Under the pieces are notes generated by a model, which saw only the letters and a list, made by a program, of their open reading frames with translations, did not search any database and was not told the origin of the DNA. Positions 1 through 9,382 of a stretch of 61,746 nucleotides of DNA are shown here, piece by piece. Position 1 is the first letter of the stretch, and each line of letters starts with the position of its first letter. Source of the stretch: JAFDXJ01 sp039811225. GTDB lineage: Bacteria; Bacteroidota; Bacteroidia; Chitinophagales; Chitinophagaceae. Both the position numbers and the translations under genes were made by a program. The stretch is taken from the NCBI GenBank assembly GCA_039811225.1, contig JBDHYG010000016.1, positions 1 through 61,746 on the forward strand, read 5' to 3'.

Positions 1-1
1 G

Positions 2-685
2 GATTTTTATTATGGGGAGCCTACCATCAATTATCGCTCCGGTATCAAGGGGTTTTGGAGTATGTGGGGAGGATTTGTTTTTCCACAAAGCGTAAGTGAT
101 TCAGGCAGGCAATATAAATTTCTCACCCAGGATGGCGCTATTCCGTTGGATATACCATTTATCGGCTTCCAGGGATACCTGGATCCGGTGTTCCCCTATT
201 TTAAACAAATTCAAAGCCGGTATTATCCGGAATTAAATTCCGATACCACTTATACAATTGTACACGATTGTTTGATCAATGCACCCTTTGTTGTTCATAA
301 AAATAGTGGTACTAATCCCAAACCCAATTTTCGGATAGAATGTTCGAATGATATGTATAATCTTTTTAAAGCGCATCATATAGCTGCGCTCATGTACCTG
401 GATTGTGAGATGGGTCATGGCATACAAAATACATGTGATACCTGTTATTGCCCGGACAATTTTGGTTATACGGCAGCTTATACAAAGGATCAGGTAAATG
501 AATACCTTGCTTCCCGGGCCTGTTTTTTCTTTCAGTCTATCATGAATGGTACGGCCGGTAGTTTGCAGGGTAAAAGTATTTTTTACAATTGCCCGGATAA
601 CCGGCATAGTGCCGGTACATGCGCTACAGCAGAAGATAATGGTTGTGACACAAGTGGACCCTGTAAACGGCCAAATAATGGCTAA
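2..685 (+). CDS. C-terminal part of a secreted alpha/beta-hydrolase-like protein (5' end outside window)
   Basis: The frame is open from base 2 to a stop at 685, so this is the end of a gene that starts before the window; the ATG at 62 is probably internal. The fragment resembles the last half of bacterial esterase-type alpha/beta hydrolases. A stretch near residues 30-60 of the visible part has the look of the acid-bearing strand (GYLDP), and an MGHG about 85 residues later could carry the catalytic histidine. The nucleophile region is not visible, so this is inference. The C-terminal third is rich in cysteine, ending in Cys-Pro-Asp-Asn and several spaced cysteines, which suggests an exported, disulfide-bonded protein. 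There is no T9SS sorting domain. A delta-60 repeat protein follows 47 bases downstream on the same strand. Confidence 0.4.
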   Translation, partial: DFYYGEPTINYRSGIKGFWSMWGGFVFPQSVSDSGRQYKFLTQDGAIPLDIPFIGFQGYLDPVFPYFKQIQSRYYPELNSDTTYTIVHDCLINAPFVVHKNSGTNPKPNFRIECSNDMYNLFKAHHIAALMYLDCEMGHGIQNTCDTCYCPDNFGYTAAYTKDQVNEYLASRACFFFQSIMNGTAGSLQGKSIFYNCPDNRHSAGTCATAEDNGCDTSGPCKRPNNG

Positions 686-732
686 GCCCGAATTGAATAT
701 TTTTTATTCTTAAAAAAATTAAATTTTATACG

Positions 733-2538
733 ATGAAAACTTTAATAAAAATTATAAGCGCTTTCCTATTCTTATTTTTTAATAGTAATCAAATAAATGC
801 ACAGGCCGGCACACCGGATCCTACATTTGGAACGAATGGTATAGTATTAGTTGATGCGTTAGCAGGAAATGACTATTCTATCATTCAGCCGGATGGAAAA
901 ATATTATTGGCAAGTTTTAATTTGGGTTTTACACTGGATCGTTTTCTTCCGGATGGTCGTTACGATTCGAGCTTTGCTGAAAATGGCCATCTGTATTATA
1001 CAATAGGTACAAAGATATATGGCCAGAATTTTCCAAATTCAATGGCCTTACAGCCGGATGGAAAAATTATCTGCACAGTAATGTATTTTCCCGGGAATCA
1101 TCATAAAGGTTTAGGAATAATCAGGTGTACACCTGATGGCAGGATAGACAGCAGTTTTGGCCGCAATGGCCTGGATACCCTGGATCTTGATGATCTAATG
1201 TATGCCAAAGGACTCGTTGTACAACCAGATGGTAAGATTGTTGTAGCAGGAGATGTGCTCAAAAATGAGTATGATGAAAAGCGAACCTTTTTATGCCGGT
1301 ATATGCCGGATGGGGGCCTGGATACAAGCTTTGGTGAAGGGGGGGTAACCATAACCCATTACCCTTATGCAACGTCATCCAATTCCTTAATTCTTAGACC
1401 GGATGGGAGATTAGTCAGAGGCAGTACTTATGGTTTTTATGCAGGTGATGATCCTTTTTTACTGGAGAGTTTTAATCCGGACGGGAGTATTGATTCGAGC
1501 TTCGGTGTAAATGGAAGAGCTAAGTATGTGTTTGAACTTGGGCAAGGAGTTGTACCATTTAATTATATGTACGCAATGGCCTTGCAGGCGGATGGAAAAA
1601 TTGTATGTACAGGTATCAGTGGGGATGAAGAAAAAACCTTAATGGCGGTATGCCGTTTTAATGCAGATGGTAGTGTGGATAAAAATTTTGGAGAGGATGG
1701 AGGAACTATTACTTCTTACAAAGAATATAAAGACATGTTTTCACATAGTATCGCTATCCAGCCAGATGGTAAAATACTTACTTGTGGAATTGCTTGGGGT
1801 AGCACCGATATTACTTCTCCTTTATTAGTATGCCGGTATAATGAAAATGGCCAGTTGGATCCGGGCTTTGGAGAAAATGGAATATCTGGCAATCTAAGAG
1901 ATAGCATCTATTTAGACGCAGAAACTGTTCATTACTTATCAACTGGAAAAGTTTTAGTAACCGGAACATCTGATTATGATATTCTGCTTATGCGTTTCAA
2001 CGGCGATAATATTCTCGCCACACATTTCAAGAATGTAAAAGCGGTACAAGATAAAACAGGTGTAACGATTAGTTGGGAAACACTCGAGGAGAGCGGCACG
2101 AAGAGTTATAGTGTGGAGCGCAGCAGCAATGCCACAGAATTTGTAAACATAGCCACCGTTCCGGCCAAGGGTGGCACGGAAAATAAGTACAGCTATACCG
2201 ATCAGCATCCATTGCAAGGCATTGCTTATTATCGCATCAAAGAAAATGCCCTGAACGGCACCGCTACTTACAGCAATACACTCAAAGTAATTTTTGAAAG
2301 CAATTCCCTGGCGCTCTATCCCAACCCGGCAAAGAGTACCCTTACCATTACCGGCTTAAACAAACTATATACCGCCACCATCCGCATCACGGATATACAC
2401 GGTAGAGAAATACTACAACAAAAAACCAACAACAACAGTGAACTTACATTGACTATTCGTGCCCTTGCACAAGGCAGTTATTTTGTGTTGGTAGAACAAA
2501 ATGGAAAAGTGGAGAAACTGCGGTTTATTAAAGAGTAG
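733..2538 (+). CDS. Delta-60 repeat protein with T9SS C-terminal sorting domain
   Basis: The protein has 601 residues and starts with a Sec signal peptide ending near INAQA. About eight delta-60 repeats follow (residues ~28-420). Each contains a 'DxxFGxNG' turn followed by a 'QPDGKI' strand, as expected for a beta-propeller-like surface protein. Residues ~430-515 form a fibronectin-like module with the WETxEE, VERS and YYRIKE motifs typical of Bacteroidota secreted proteins. The last ~80 residues are a Por/T9SS type A sorting domain (LYPNPAKSTLTI, GREI, GSYFVLV). It is therefore probably exported by the type IX system and anchored at the cell surface. The function of delta-60 proteins is unknown. 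A strong terminator follows the stop codon. Confidence 0.88.
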   Translation: MKTLIKIISAFLFLFFNSNQINAQAGTPDPTFGTNGIVLVDALAGNDYSIIQPDGKILLASFNLGFTLDRFLPDGRYDSSFAENGHLYYTIGTKIYGQNFPNSMALQPDGKIICTVMYFPGNHHKGLGIIRCTPDGRIDSSFGRNGLDTLDLDDLMYAKGLVVQPDGKIVVAGDVLKNEYDEKRTFLCRYMPDGGLDTSFGEGGVTITHYPYATSSNSLILRPDGRLVRGSTYGFYAGDDPFLLESFNPDGSIDSSFGVNGRAKYVFELGQGVVPFNYMYAMALQADGKIVCTGISGDEEKTLMAVCRFNADGSVDKNFGEDGGTITSYKEYKDMFSHSIAIQPDGKILTCGIAWGSTDITSPLLVCRYNENGQLDPGFGENGISGNLRDSIYLDAETVHYLSTGKVLVTGTSDYDILLMRFNGDNILATHFKNVKAVQDKTGVTISWETLEESGTKSYSVERSSNATEFVNIATVPAKGGTENKYSYTDQHPLQGIAYYRIKENALNGTATYSNTLKVIFESNSLALYPNPAKSTLTITGLNKLYTATIRITDIHGREILQQKTNNNSELTLTIRALAQGSYFVLVEQNGKVEKLRFIKE

Positions 2539-2560
2539 AAGGCATAAAATAAATTTTAGC

Positions 2561-2596
2561 AATGCAGGTATTTGAAATGATGCCTGCATTTTTTTT
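2561..2596 (+). terminator. Rho-independent terminator after the delta-60 gene
   Basis: AATGCAGG (2561-2568) pairs with CCTGCATT (2583-2590). The inner ATTT/AAAT bases can extend the stem, and a run of eight T follows. It lies 22 bases after the stop of the delta-60 gene. Confidence 0.8.
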
Positions 2597-2616
2597 GATT
2601 TTTTGTCTACACTAAA

Positions 2617-3099
2617 TTATTTTTTTTCAATCAGCTTTTCCATAACATAAAAAACAATGGGACAAAAACTGGCATTCTTCAACGTGATCTTTTTTCTTTT
2701 CAATAATACATCTTCATCCGTATAGGGAAAACGCCGGCAATCAGATGGCCGGTCTTCATAGATCCGACAGGTATTGTCTTCATTTAAAAAACTGCAGGGC
2801 ATGGTTTTTAATACATAATCCCCGTCTTCATCCACCATTAAATAGGTTTCAATAAAAACCGATTCCCGCATCTTCAACACCTTACTGATGCGTTTGATAT
2901 CCGGTGTTTTAAACCGGGGAGAATAGGTCTTGCAACAGGCCGCGCATTGCAGGCAGTCTGTTTTTTCAAAAGCTTCCTCATGCAAAGCGGGCAATAACGG
3001 TAAGGTTTTCCGTACATCCGCCTGTTGTAAAAACCGGGCATACTGCTTTTGATGCAAAGCCGCTTTTTTTTGCCAATTATCTATATCTTTTTTCTCCAT
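2617..3099 (-). CDS. YkgJ-family cysteine cluster protein
   Basis: This 160-residue protein has the CxxCxxCC signature of the YkgJ/UPF0153 family at C49, C52, C55 and C56, followed by further cysteines in the pattern MPCSF...TCRIY...DCRRFP. The family is thought to bind zinc or an iron-sulfur cluster; its biochemical role is unsettled. The N-terminal ~45 residues are helical and charged. The start codon lies 110 bases from the preferred start of the divergent sterol-desaturase gene, so the two probably share a promoter region. The family call is firm, the function is not. Confidence 0.85.
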   Translation of the reverse strand: MEKKDIDNWQKKAALHQKQYARFLQQADVRKTLPLLPALHEEAFEKTDCLQCAACCKTYSPRFKTPDIKRISKVLKMRESVFIETYLMVDEDGDYVLKTMPCSFLNEDNTCRIYEDRPSDCRRFPYTDEDVLLKRKKITLKNASFCPIVFYVMEKLIEKK

Positions 3100-3209
3100 G
3101 ATTGATACTGCAATTTACATAGGAAATTTTGTGCCTGTGCACAACAACGAATTTTTATACATGGCTAACAAGGTATATATTATTTTTGCCATCATTCATC
3201 TTGTTGTTC

Positions 3210-4196
3210 ATGGAATTGGTAAAAGAACAATTACTCTGGATCATATCCACCCCGTTGTATGTTTTTATCATCGGTGGTGAATTATTGTTATCCCATTTTC
3301 AACATAAGAAGGCCTACACCTTAAAAGATACGGTAACTAATGTGTACCTGATGTTGTTGAATGCCTTGGTTGATTTGGTTTTCCGGGTGGTATATTTAGC
3401 CATTTTTGTATGGGCATTTCAATTTGCTTTTATACATTGGCAAAAGGGATGGTTGTATTGGCTGGTCCTATTGCTGGCAGAAGATTTCCTTTATTATTGG
3501 CTGCATCGGTTTGACCATGAAATACGTTTTTTCTGGGCCACGCATGTTACACATCATAGTTCAGAACAATTAAATTTCTCTGTCGGTTTCCGGTCATCTG
3601 TATTTCAACCCCTGTACCGGTTTATTTATTTTTTACCGTTGGCCTTTGCCGGTTTCGAAGCGGCCGATATTGTGTTTATGTATTCCGCAACGCAGATATG
3701 GGGAATTTTTGTGCACACGGAAATGATCCGGAAAATGGGCCCCCTGGAATATTTTCTCGTAACTCCTTCCCATCACCGGGTTCATCATGCCAATAACCCC
3801 AAATATCTCGATAAAAATATGGGCATGTTCCTGATTATTTGGGATAAACTGTTTGGCACTTTCCAGGCGGAATTGCCGGCAGAAAAATATCAACCGATTC
3901 ATTATGGACTTACCAAACCGGTTGAAAATCCCAATGCTGCCCGAATTGTTTTTCATGAATGGTCACAGATGTTGCAAGACCTGCTCCAACCCGGCCTTAC
4001 CTGGAAACAGCGCTGGAACTATGTTTTCGGTCCCCCCGGTTGGAGCCACGATGGTTCGCGTAAAACCAGTGCCATGATGCGGCAGCAGGAAGAATTGGAA
4101 AATGGACATACTTTGGTGAAGAAAAAAACAATACAACCAAATCTATCAAACAGGGAGCAGGTAGGTGTTTCTACCATTAGTGAACACACCCCATAA
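3210..4196 (+). CDS. Sterol desaturase / fatty acid hydroxylase family membrane protein
   Basis: From the ATG at 3210 the protein has 328 residues. It has several membrane helices and the full set of histidine boxes of the di-iron fatty acid hydroxylase superfamily: HRFDH (99-103), HVTHH (112-116) and HHRVHH (188-193). Such enzymes hydroxylate or desaturate lipids at the membrane. Bacterial members include ceramide/sphingoid and hopanoid-modifying enzymes, and the substrate here cannot be told. An in-frame ATG at 3129 would add 27 residues (MCLCTTTNF...), but MELVKEQLL starts like the family, so I prefer 3210. The C-terminal ~60 residues after the last box are polar and look disordered. Confidence 0.85.
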   Translation: MELVKEQLLWIISTPLYVFIIGGELLLSHFQHKKAYTLKDTVTNVYLMLLNALVDLVFRVVYLAIFVWAFQFAFIHWQKGWLYWLVLLLAEDFLYYWLHRFDHEIRFFWATHVTHHSSEQLNFSVGFRSSVFQPLYRFIYFLPLAFAGFEAADIVFMYSATQIWGIFVHTEMIRKMGPLEYFLVTPSHHRVHHANNPKYLDKNMGMFLIIWDKLFGTFQAELPAEKYQPIHYGLTKPVENPNAARIVFHEWSQMLQDLLQPGLTWKQRWNYVFGPPGWSHDGSRKTSAMMRQQEELENGHTLVKKKTIQPNLSNREQVGVSTISEHTP

Positions 4197-4242
4197 ATTT
4201 TTTTACTGAGAGAAATTAAGTAAAAGCATTAGCTGGTTGTAC

Positions 4243-4875
4243 TTAAACCTGCCAGTTGGCCGGATCTTTCCGCCATTGCAATAATACCTGTTCATCCGAT
4301 TGTTTCACCAGCCCTTTCTCCATAGCAAGCTGGATCATCGTATGATAATCGGATAAAGAAAACAACGGCACTTCTTTAGCCTGGAAAGCTTCAAGGGCCG
4401 TATCAAAACCATAATTGAAAATGGAAACCATGCCAGCAATTTCCACTCCGCGTGCCCGCAGGACATCTACTACCTGCAAACTGCTTTTCCCGGTTGAAAT
4501 AAGGTCTTCGACCACTACCACTTTCTGGCCTTCCTGTAAAGCGCCTTCTATTTGATTGCCCAGGCCATGCTCTTTGGGTTTGGGGCGTACATATACCAGG
4601 GGTAGTTTCAATTGATCTGCCGCCATAGCTGCCCAGGCTATTCCGGCAGTGGCCACCCCGGCCAATACAGCGGCATCTTCAAATTTTTCAAAAATGAGAT
4701 TGCATAATTCACTCTTGATAAAATCACGGGTATAGGGGAGTGAAAGTAATTTCCGGTTATCACAATAAATAGGGCTGCGCCAGCCACTGGCCCAGGTGAA
4801 AGGCTTGTCCACACTGAGTTGTACAGCTTTGGCCTGGAGTAATTTCTCCGCAATGATGGTTTTGGAACTTAACAT
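4243..4875 (-). CDS. pyrE: Orotate phosphoribosyltransferase
   Basis: PyrE transfers the phosphoribosyl group of PRPP to orotate to make OMP in de novo pyrimidine synthesis (cytosolic, a dimer in known members). The 210-residue protein has the PRPP-binding motif VVVVEDLISTGKSS at 119-132. It also has the orotate-loop segment WASGWRSPIYCDNR near 28-41 and the flexible loop KEHGLGN near 101-107. Length and start fit the family. It is transcribed away from the Nudix gene, with ~160 bases between them, and it converges on the sterol-desaturase gene. Other pyr genes (pyrB, pyrR) lie 1-3 kb away on the same strand but in a separate unit. Confidence 0.96.
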   Translation of the reverse strand: MLSSKTIIAEKLLQAKAVQLSVDKPFTWASGWRSPIYCDNRKLLSLPYTRDFIKSELCNLIFEKFEDAAVLAGVATAGIAWAAMAADQLKLPLVYVRPKPKEHGLGNQIEGALQEGQKVVVVEDLISTGKSSLQVVDVLRARGVEIAGMVSIFNYGFDTALEAFQAKEVPLFSLSDYHTMIQLAMEKGLVKQSDEQVLLQWRKDPANWQV

Positions 4876-5034
4876 TTTCCCGGTTTTATGCGGGCGAAAA
4901 TAACTATTATTATTTTTGTAAAAAGATTTTTCACTTTTACATTCCTATTTCAAACAATACACAATAAATGTTGTTAGCGGCTTATTGGTATTACTTTTTT
5001 AAAACAAATGGTTCAATAAAAATTAAATAAGCAG

Positions 5035-5466
5035 ATGAAAAAAATAATGGCAGCCGGGGGCATTGTCCGGAATGAAAACGAGGAACTGTTGATGATTTTT
5101 CGCCGAGGCAAATGGGACCTGCCCAAAGGAAAATTAGATGCGGGAGAAGATTTGGCCACCTGTGCCCTGCGTGAAGTGCAGGAAGAAACCGGTTTGCAAA
5201 ATCTGGAACTGAAAGACTTTATTGGCAGCACACGCCATACATATTTTGATAAATATCTACAGGAAGATGTGGTGAAAGAAACCCATTGGTATGCGATGCT
5301 TGCTAAAGGCGCTGAAAAATTAATTCCTCAAACAGAAGAAGATATTACGGCTATTCAATGGTTGAATAAAAATGATGTAGATGACTGCCTGCAAAACACA
5401 TATCCGAATATCCGCCAGGTATTAACGCTTTATTTTAATAGAGAGGTGCCGGGAAAAAATCCTTAG
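5035..5466 (+). CDS. Nudix hydrolase
   Basis: This 143-residue protein is a single Nudix domain. The box GX5EX7REUXEEXGU is complete at residues 32-54 (G32, E38, R46, E47, E50, E51, G53). It hydrolyses a nucleoside diphosphate linked to another moiety, using divalent metal; the substrate cannot be assigned from sequence. The start MKKIMAAGGIV fits the first strand of the fold. The stop codon is one base from the stop of coaD on the other strand, so the two genes converge without an intervening terminator. An upstream TATTTTTG (4911-4918) resembles a -7 box but has no -33 partner at the right spacing. Confidence 0.93.
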   Translation: MKKIMAAGGIVRNENEELLMIFRRGKWDLPKGKLDAGEDLATCALREVQEETGLQNLELKDFIGSTRHTYFDKYLQEDVVKETHWYAMLAKGAEKLIPQTEEDITAIQWLNKNDVDDCLQNTYPNIRQVLTLYFNREVPGKNP

Positions 5467-5467
5467 A

Positions 5468-5944
5468 TCATTTCAATGTAGGTAAACTCTTATTTACTTC
5501 TTCGGGCAGGAAAGGTGAAGCATCTCCACCATTCCGGATGATATCACGCACGATGGTAGATGCTACGGAAGTATATTTTGGTTCGCAGGTCAGGAAGATG
5601 GTTTCCACCGAATGGTCTAAGGTGCGGTTGGCATCAGCAATGGTTTTTTCATATTCAAAATCACTGACAAAACGGATACCCCGAAGAATAAAATGAGCGC
5701 CGATTTTTTTGCAAAATTGAATAGTCAGGCCTTCATACACTGCTACGGACACCTTGGGTTCATTCTTGAATATTTCCTGTAACCATTGCTGGCGTTGTGT
5801 TTCAGAAAACATGGTGGACTTACTGCTGTTGGTACCAATGCCAATTACTATCTGGTCAAATAAAGAGATAGCCCTGCTGATAATATCAACATGGCCCAAT
5901 GTTACCGGGTCAAATGTTCCGGGGAATAAGCAGATTCGTTGCAT
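5468..5944 (-). CDS. coaD: Pantetheine-phosphate adenylyltransferase
   Basis: CoaD adenylylates 4'-phosphopantetheine to dephospho-CoA, the penultimate step of CoA synthesis. The 158-residue protein begins MQRICLFPGTFDPVTLGHVD, with the nucleotidyltransferase T/HxGH motif at 15-18. A later RGIRFVSDFEYE segment contacts the substrate in known members, and ASTIVRDI matches the ISSTxVR motif. The length is typical. It is the last gene of a pyrR-pyrB-coaD run on the minus strand (70 bases after pyrB), so it may be co-transcribed with pyrimidine genes. Confidence 0.97.
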   Translation of the reverse strand: MQRICLFPGTFDPVTLGHVDIISRAISLFDQIVIGIGTNSSKSTMFSETQRQQWLQEIFKNEPKVSVAVYEGLTIQFCKKIGAHFILRGIRFVSDFEYEKTIADANRTLDHSVETIFLTCEPKYTSVASTIVRDIIRNGGDASPFLPEEVNKSLPTLK

Positions 5945-6014
5945 ATTTTTTTATTTGATGGTAATTCGTTTATATAGACAAAGCCCAAGGGCTGTTTATA
6001 AAATTATGGAAGGA

Positions 6015-6941
6015 TCAGTTGTCCCGGTTGGCTAATAGATAGAGGACAGCCATCCGGATAGCTACGCCGTTTTCTACCTGGTTCAGGATAATGGAATGCG
6101 GGCCATCGGCCACATCGCTATCCAATTCCACGCCGCGGTTAATCGGGCCCGGGTGCATGATCACAATTTCTTTCTTCAGGTTATCCAGCATTTTTTTCTT
6201 GATGCCATATACCAGGTTGTATTCCCGCAGGGAAGAAAATAATGGCTGGTTTTGTCTTTCGAGCTGAATGCGCAGCACATTGGCTACATCACACCATTCC
6301 AGGGCTTTTTTTACATTATACGCTACCTGTACATCCAGTGCTTCCCGGATATATTTGGGAAGCAGGGTAGGTGGCCCGGATACCATTACTTCAGCGCCCA
6401 TTTTTTTCAACAGATAAATATTGCTCAGTGCTACCCGGCTATGCAGGATATCACCGATGATCGCCACTTTTAATCCATTGAGTGTATTTTTTTTCTCAAG
6501 TATGGAAAAGGCATCCAAGAGTGCCTGGGTCGGATGTTCATTGATACCATCCCCTGCGTTGATGATGGCCGCCGGAATATGCTTTGCCAAAAAATGAGGT
6601 GCCCCACTCGCACTATGCCGCATGACCACCATATCCACTTTCATGCTGAGGATATTATTCACGGTATCCAACAGGGTTTCTCCTTTTGATGTGGAGGAGC
6701 TGCTTACGGTAAAATTCAGCGTGTCGGCGCTCAGTCTTTTTTCTGCCAGCTCAAAAGACATGCGGGTCCGCGTGGAGTTTTCATAAAATAAATTTACAAT
6801 CGTTACATCCCGCAGGGAGGGCACTTTTTTTACCGGCCTTTGTAATACATCTTTGAATTGCTGCGCAGTGGAGAGAATAAGCTGAATATCTTTTTTAGTG
6901 AGGTCGCGGATACCCAGCAGGTTTTGCGTAGATAGTTTCAT
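6015..6941 (-). CDS. pyrB: Aspartate carbamoyltransferase, catalytic chain
   Basis: PyrB joins carbamoyl phosphate and aspartate, the committed step of pyrimidine synthesis. The carbamoyl phosphate motif STRTR is at 56-60, the 80s-loop lysine is in SKGE near K86, and HPTQALLDA is at 136-144. A late HPGPINRGVE is typical of ATCase. The 308-residue length fits the catalytic chain. No regulatory chain (pyrI) lies next to it. It sits 46 bases after pyrR in what looks like one operon. Confidence 0.97.
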   Translation of the reverse strand: MKLSTQNLLGIRDLTKKDIQLILSTAQQFKDVLQRPVKKVPSLRDVTIVNLFYENSTRTRMSFELAEKRLSADTLNFTVSSSSTSKGETLLDTVNNILSMKVDMVVMRHSASGAPHFLAKHIPAAIINAGDGINEHPTQALLDAFSILEKKNTLNGLKVAIIGDILHSRVALSNIYLLKKMGAEVMVSGPPTLLPKYIREALDVQVAYNVKKALEWCDVANVLRIQLERQNQPLFSSLREYNLVYGIKKKMLDNLKKEIVIMHPGPINRGVELDSDVADGPHSIILNQVENGVAIRMAVLYLLANRDN

Positions 6942-6987
6942 TAAAAAGCGAAGTTAATATAATTTCCATTCATGCAACCAAGTTCCT

Positions 6988-7509
6988 TTAAACCAGTAAT
7001 ACTTCATCCCGGCCATGCGTTTCTTTCCAGTGTACCAATACTTTCTGATCATCAAATGTATCCAGGGTGCGGCCTACATAATCCGGTTGAATGGGCACCT
7101 GCCGGGTAAAGCGCCGGTCGATTAATACACAAAGCTCTGTTTTTGCCGGCCGGCCAAAAGCCAGCAAAGCATCCAGGGCTGCCCGAATGGTACGACCCGT
7201 CCAGAGTACATCATCAATGATGACCACTTGTTTATTTTCTATGGTAAATGGGATATCAGTCGTATTGGCCAGTTTCAATTCAGTTCGTACATCATCCCTG
7301 TAAAAAGTGATATCCAGTTTCCCGTACTGGATTTTATTTGCAGGAAGCAATTTCCGGAGTTCTGTTTCCATCCGGCCACTCAGGTAAATTCCCCTCGGCT
7401 GGATTCCTATCAGCACGGTATCTTCCAGGTCGATATGATTTTCCACCACTTCCTGTGCCAGGCGTTGAATACTCAGGTTTAATTGATCTGCGGTAAGAAT
7501 AGATTTCAA
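6988..7509 (-). CDS. pyrR: PyrR bifunctional protein / uracil phosphoribosyltransferase
   Basis: This 173-residue type I phosphoribosyltransferase has the PRPP motif VVIIDDVLWTGRT at 95-107. The segments GIQPRG (35-40) and YRDD (70-73) are typical of PyrR. In Firmicutes PyrR binds pyr mRNA leaders and controls attenuation; it also has uracil phosphoribosyltransferase activity. Here it precedes pyrB directly. Its own upstream region is only 137 bases to the preferred recN start and shows no clear terminator/antiterminator pair. RNA-binding control is therefore possible but not visible. Confidence 0.92.
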   Translation of the reverse strand: MKSILTADQLNLSIQRLAQEVVENHIDLEDTVLIGIQPRGIYLSGRMETELRKLLPANKIQYGKLDITFYRDDVRTELKLANTTDIPFTIENKQVVIIDDVLWTGRTIRAALDALLAFGRPAKTELCVLIDRRFTRQVPIQPDYVGRTLDTFDDQKVLVHWKETHGRDEVLLV

Positions 7510-7646
7510 TGAAAAAAATTTTGCACTAAAGTAGCCTATTCACCGGCAAATTCCAAGATTCAGCAAAAAGTAGAGAACATGGGGAAATGAAAATACCATC
7601 CTAAAATTTTTTATCATTCCTGTTTCCGTAAATTGCAATGGAATCT

Positions 7647-9308
7647 ATGTTGCAACGGTTACACATAAAAAATTATGCGATTATTGATGAGGTGGAATTG
7701 ATTTTTTCCAAAAATTTTTCCATCATTACCGGCGAAACCGGCGCCGGGAAAAGTATTCTCATGGGCGCGCTGGGCCTTATTTTGGGTGACCGGGCCGATA
7801 GTAGTTCGCTCTTACAAAAAGATAAAAAATCTTTTGTCGAAGGTTTTTTTTCTATTCGTGATTTACCGGAAGCCATGGCTTTCCTCGAGGAAAATGATCT
7901 GGCCAATGATTCGGATGAACTGATTTTGCGAAGAGACATTTCCCCCCAGGGAAAATCCCGTGCTTTTATAAATGATTATCCCGTTACCTTACAACAACTA
8001 AAAAATCTCGCTGTTTGTCTCGTGGATTTGCATCGCCAGTTTGATATCCTGGATATTGCCGATACCGATTTTCAACGAAATGTTTTAGATGCCCTCGCCG
8101 GCAATGAAGCGGCACTTACACTATACGGGAAACAATTTGCATCCTGGCAAACTGCCCGGAAAACTTATGATGGTTTTATAGAACAAAAAGAAAATGCAGC
8201 TAAAGAGTTGGATTATCACCAGTACCTCTTTGCAGAATTGCAGGCACTGTCTTTTGAACCACAGGAAGTGGAAACACTGGAAACGGAATTGCAACTATTG
8301 AATAATGCGGAATCTATTAAAGAGCTGTTGCATGGATCCTATCAGCAAATAGAAGGAGATGAACAAGCCATCCTGCCGGCGCTTCGGCAAATGATCCAGG
8401 GTTTCAGGCGGGTAGCCAATGGAGAAAAAAATTTAACCGCTATCTGGCAACGCCTGGAAAGCCTTGCAATGGAATGGAAAGACCTGGCGCGGGAAATAGA
8501 ACATTGCAATGATAAAATCCAATATGATCCTGCCCGTATCGAATGGATCAATGACCGCATTTCAGCAGGGTATAAATTATTTAAAAAACATGGTGTACAA
8601 ACAACCGACGAATTATTGGCCGTGCAAGAATCCCTCGAAGAAAAATGCCGGGCTGTTATTACACTCGATGAACAAATAAATAAATGGGCAGCGGAGGAAA
8701 CGGCGGCAAGGCAAGCTGCTACAGAGATGGCTGAAAAGATTTCTGCTGCAAGGAGAAAACAAATCGGGCCTTTCGAAAAAAATGTCTCTGCCTTACTTGG
8801 CCGGGTGGGAATGGCTAATGCAACTTTACAAGTTGTGCTGCATAAAACACCTTTACAGGAATCCGGAATGGATACGGTTGAATTTTTATTTGATGCAAAT
8901 AAAACCGGGAGGCCGGAGCCGTTAAAAAAAGTGGCGAGTGGGGGAGAACTCAGCCGGTTAATGCTTTGTATAAAATCCCTGGTAGCGGCACACATGACAT
9001 TGCCCACCCTGATCTTTGATGAAATTGATACCGGTATTTCAGGAGAAGCGGCACGACAGGCAGGTAACTTGATGAAACAATTGGCCTCTACCAAACAAGT
9101 GATTGCCATTACACATCAACCACAAATTGCCGGGCAGGCAGATACACACTATTTGGTGTATAAAGAAGAGATCGGCCAGCAATTGAAAACGAAAGTGCGC
9201 ATATTATCAGAACAGGAACGCATTGAGGTCATCGCTAAAATGTTAAGTGGGGATAAACCTTCTGCTGCAGCGCGGGAGAATGCGCGCGAAATGGTAAAAA
9301 GCAGCTAA
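7647..9308 (+). CDS. recN: DNA repair protein RecN
   Basis: RecN is an SMC-like ATPase that acts early in double-strand break repair. Walker A is GETGAGKS (29-36 from the ATG at 7647). The N-terminal MLQRLHIKNYAIIDE is the usual RecN start, so I prefer 7647 to the in-frame ATG at 7638. The middle third is coiled coil, with long runs of charged and alanine-rich helix. The C-terminal half has the signature VASGGELSRLML, Walker B (TLIFDEIDTGISG) and ITHQPQIA. The length of ~553 residues is normal. It is divergent from pyrR. Confidence 0.96.
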   Translation: MLQRLHIKNYAIIDEVELIFSKNFSIITGETGAGKSILMGALGLILGDRADSSSLLQKDKKSFVEGFFSIRDLPEAMAFLEENDLANDSDELILRRDISPQGKSRAFINDYPVTLQQLKNLAVCLVDLHRQFDILDIADTDFQRNVLDALAGNEAALTLYGKQFASWQTARKTYDGFIEQKENAAKELDYHQYLFAELQALSFEPQEVETLETELQLLNNAESIKELLHGSYQQIEGDEQAILPALRQMIQGFRRVANGEKNLTAIWQRLESLAMEWKDLAREIEHCNDKIQYDPARIEWINDRISAGYKLFKKHGVQTTDELLAVQESLEEKCRAVITLDEQINKWAAEETAARQAATEMAEKISAARRKQIGPFEKNVSALLGRVGMANATLQVVLHKTPLQESGMDTVEFLFDANKTGRPEPLKKVASGGELSRLMLCIKSLVAAHMTLPTLIFDEIDTGISGEAARQAGNLMKQLASTKQVIAITHQPQIAGQADTHYLVYKEEIGQQLKTKVRILSEQERIEVIAKMLSGDKPSAAARENAREMVKSS

Positions 9309-9382
9309 AGCAGTTTGCCTGTTAGAGAAATTATCATTTCTTTGTTATACAGAATTTATTCAATCACTTAAAATAGTCAAAT

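Noticed and set aside
8342..9109. A 255-codon open frame on the minus strand
   Set aside because: It lies wholly inside recN on the other strand, with biased composition from the antisense of a real gene; no domain or start signal.
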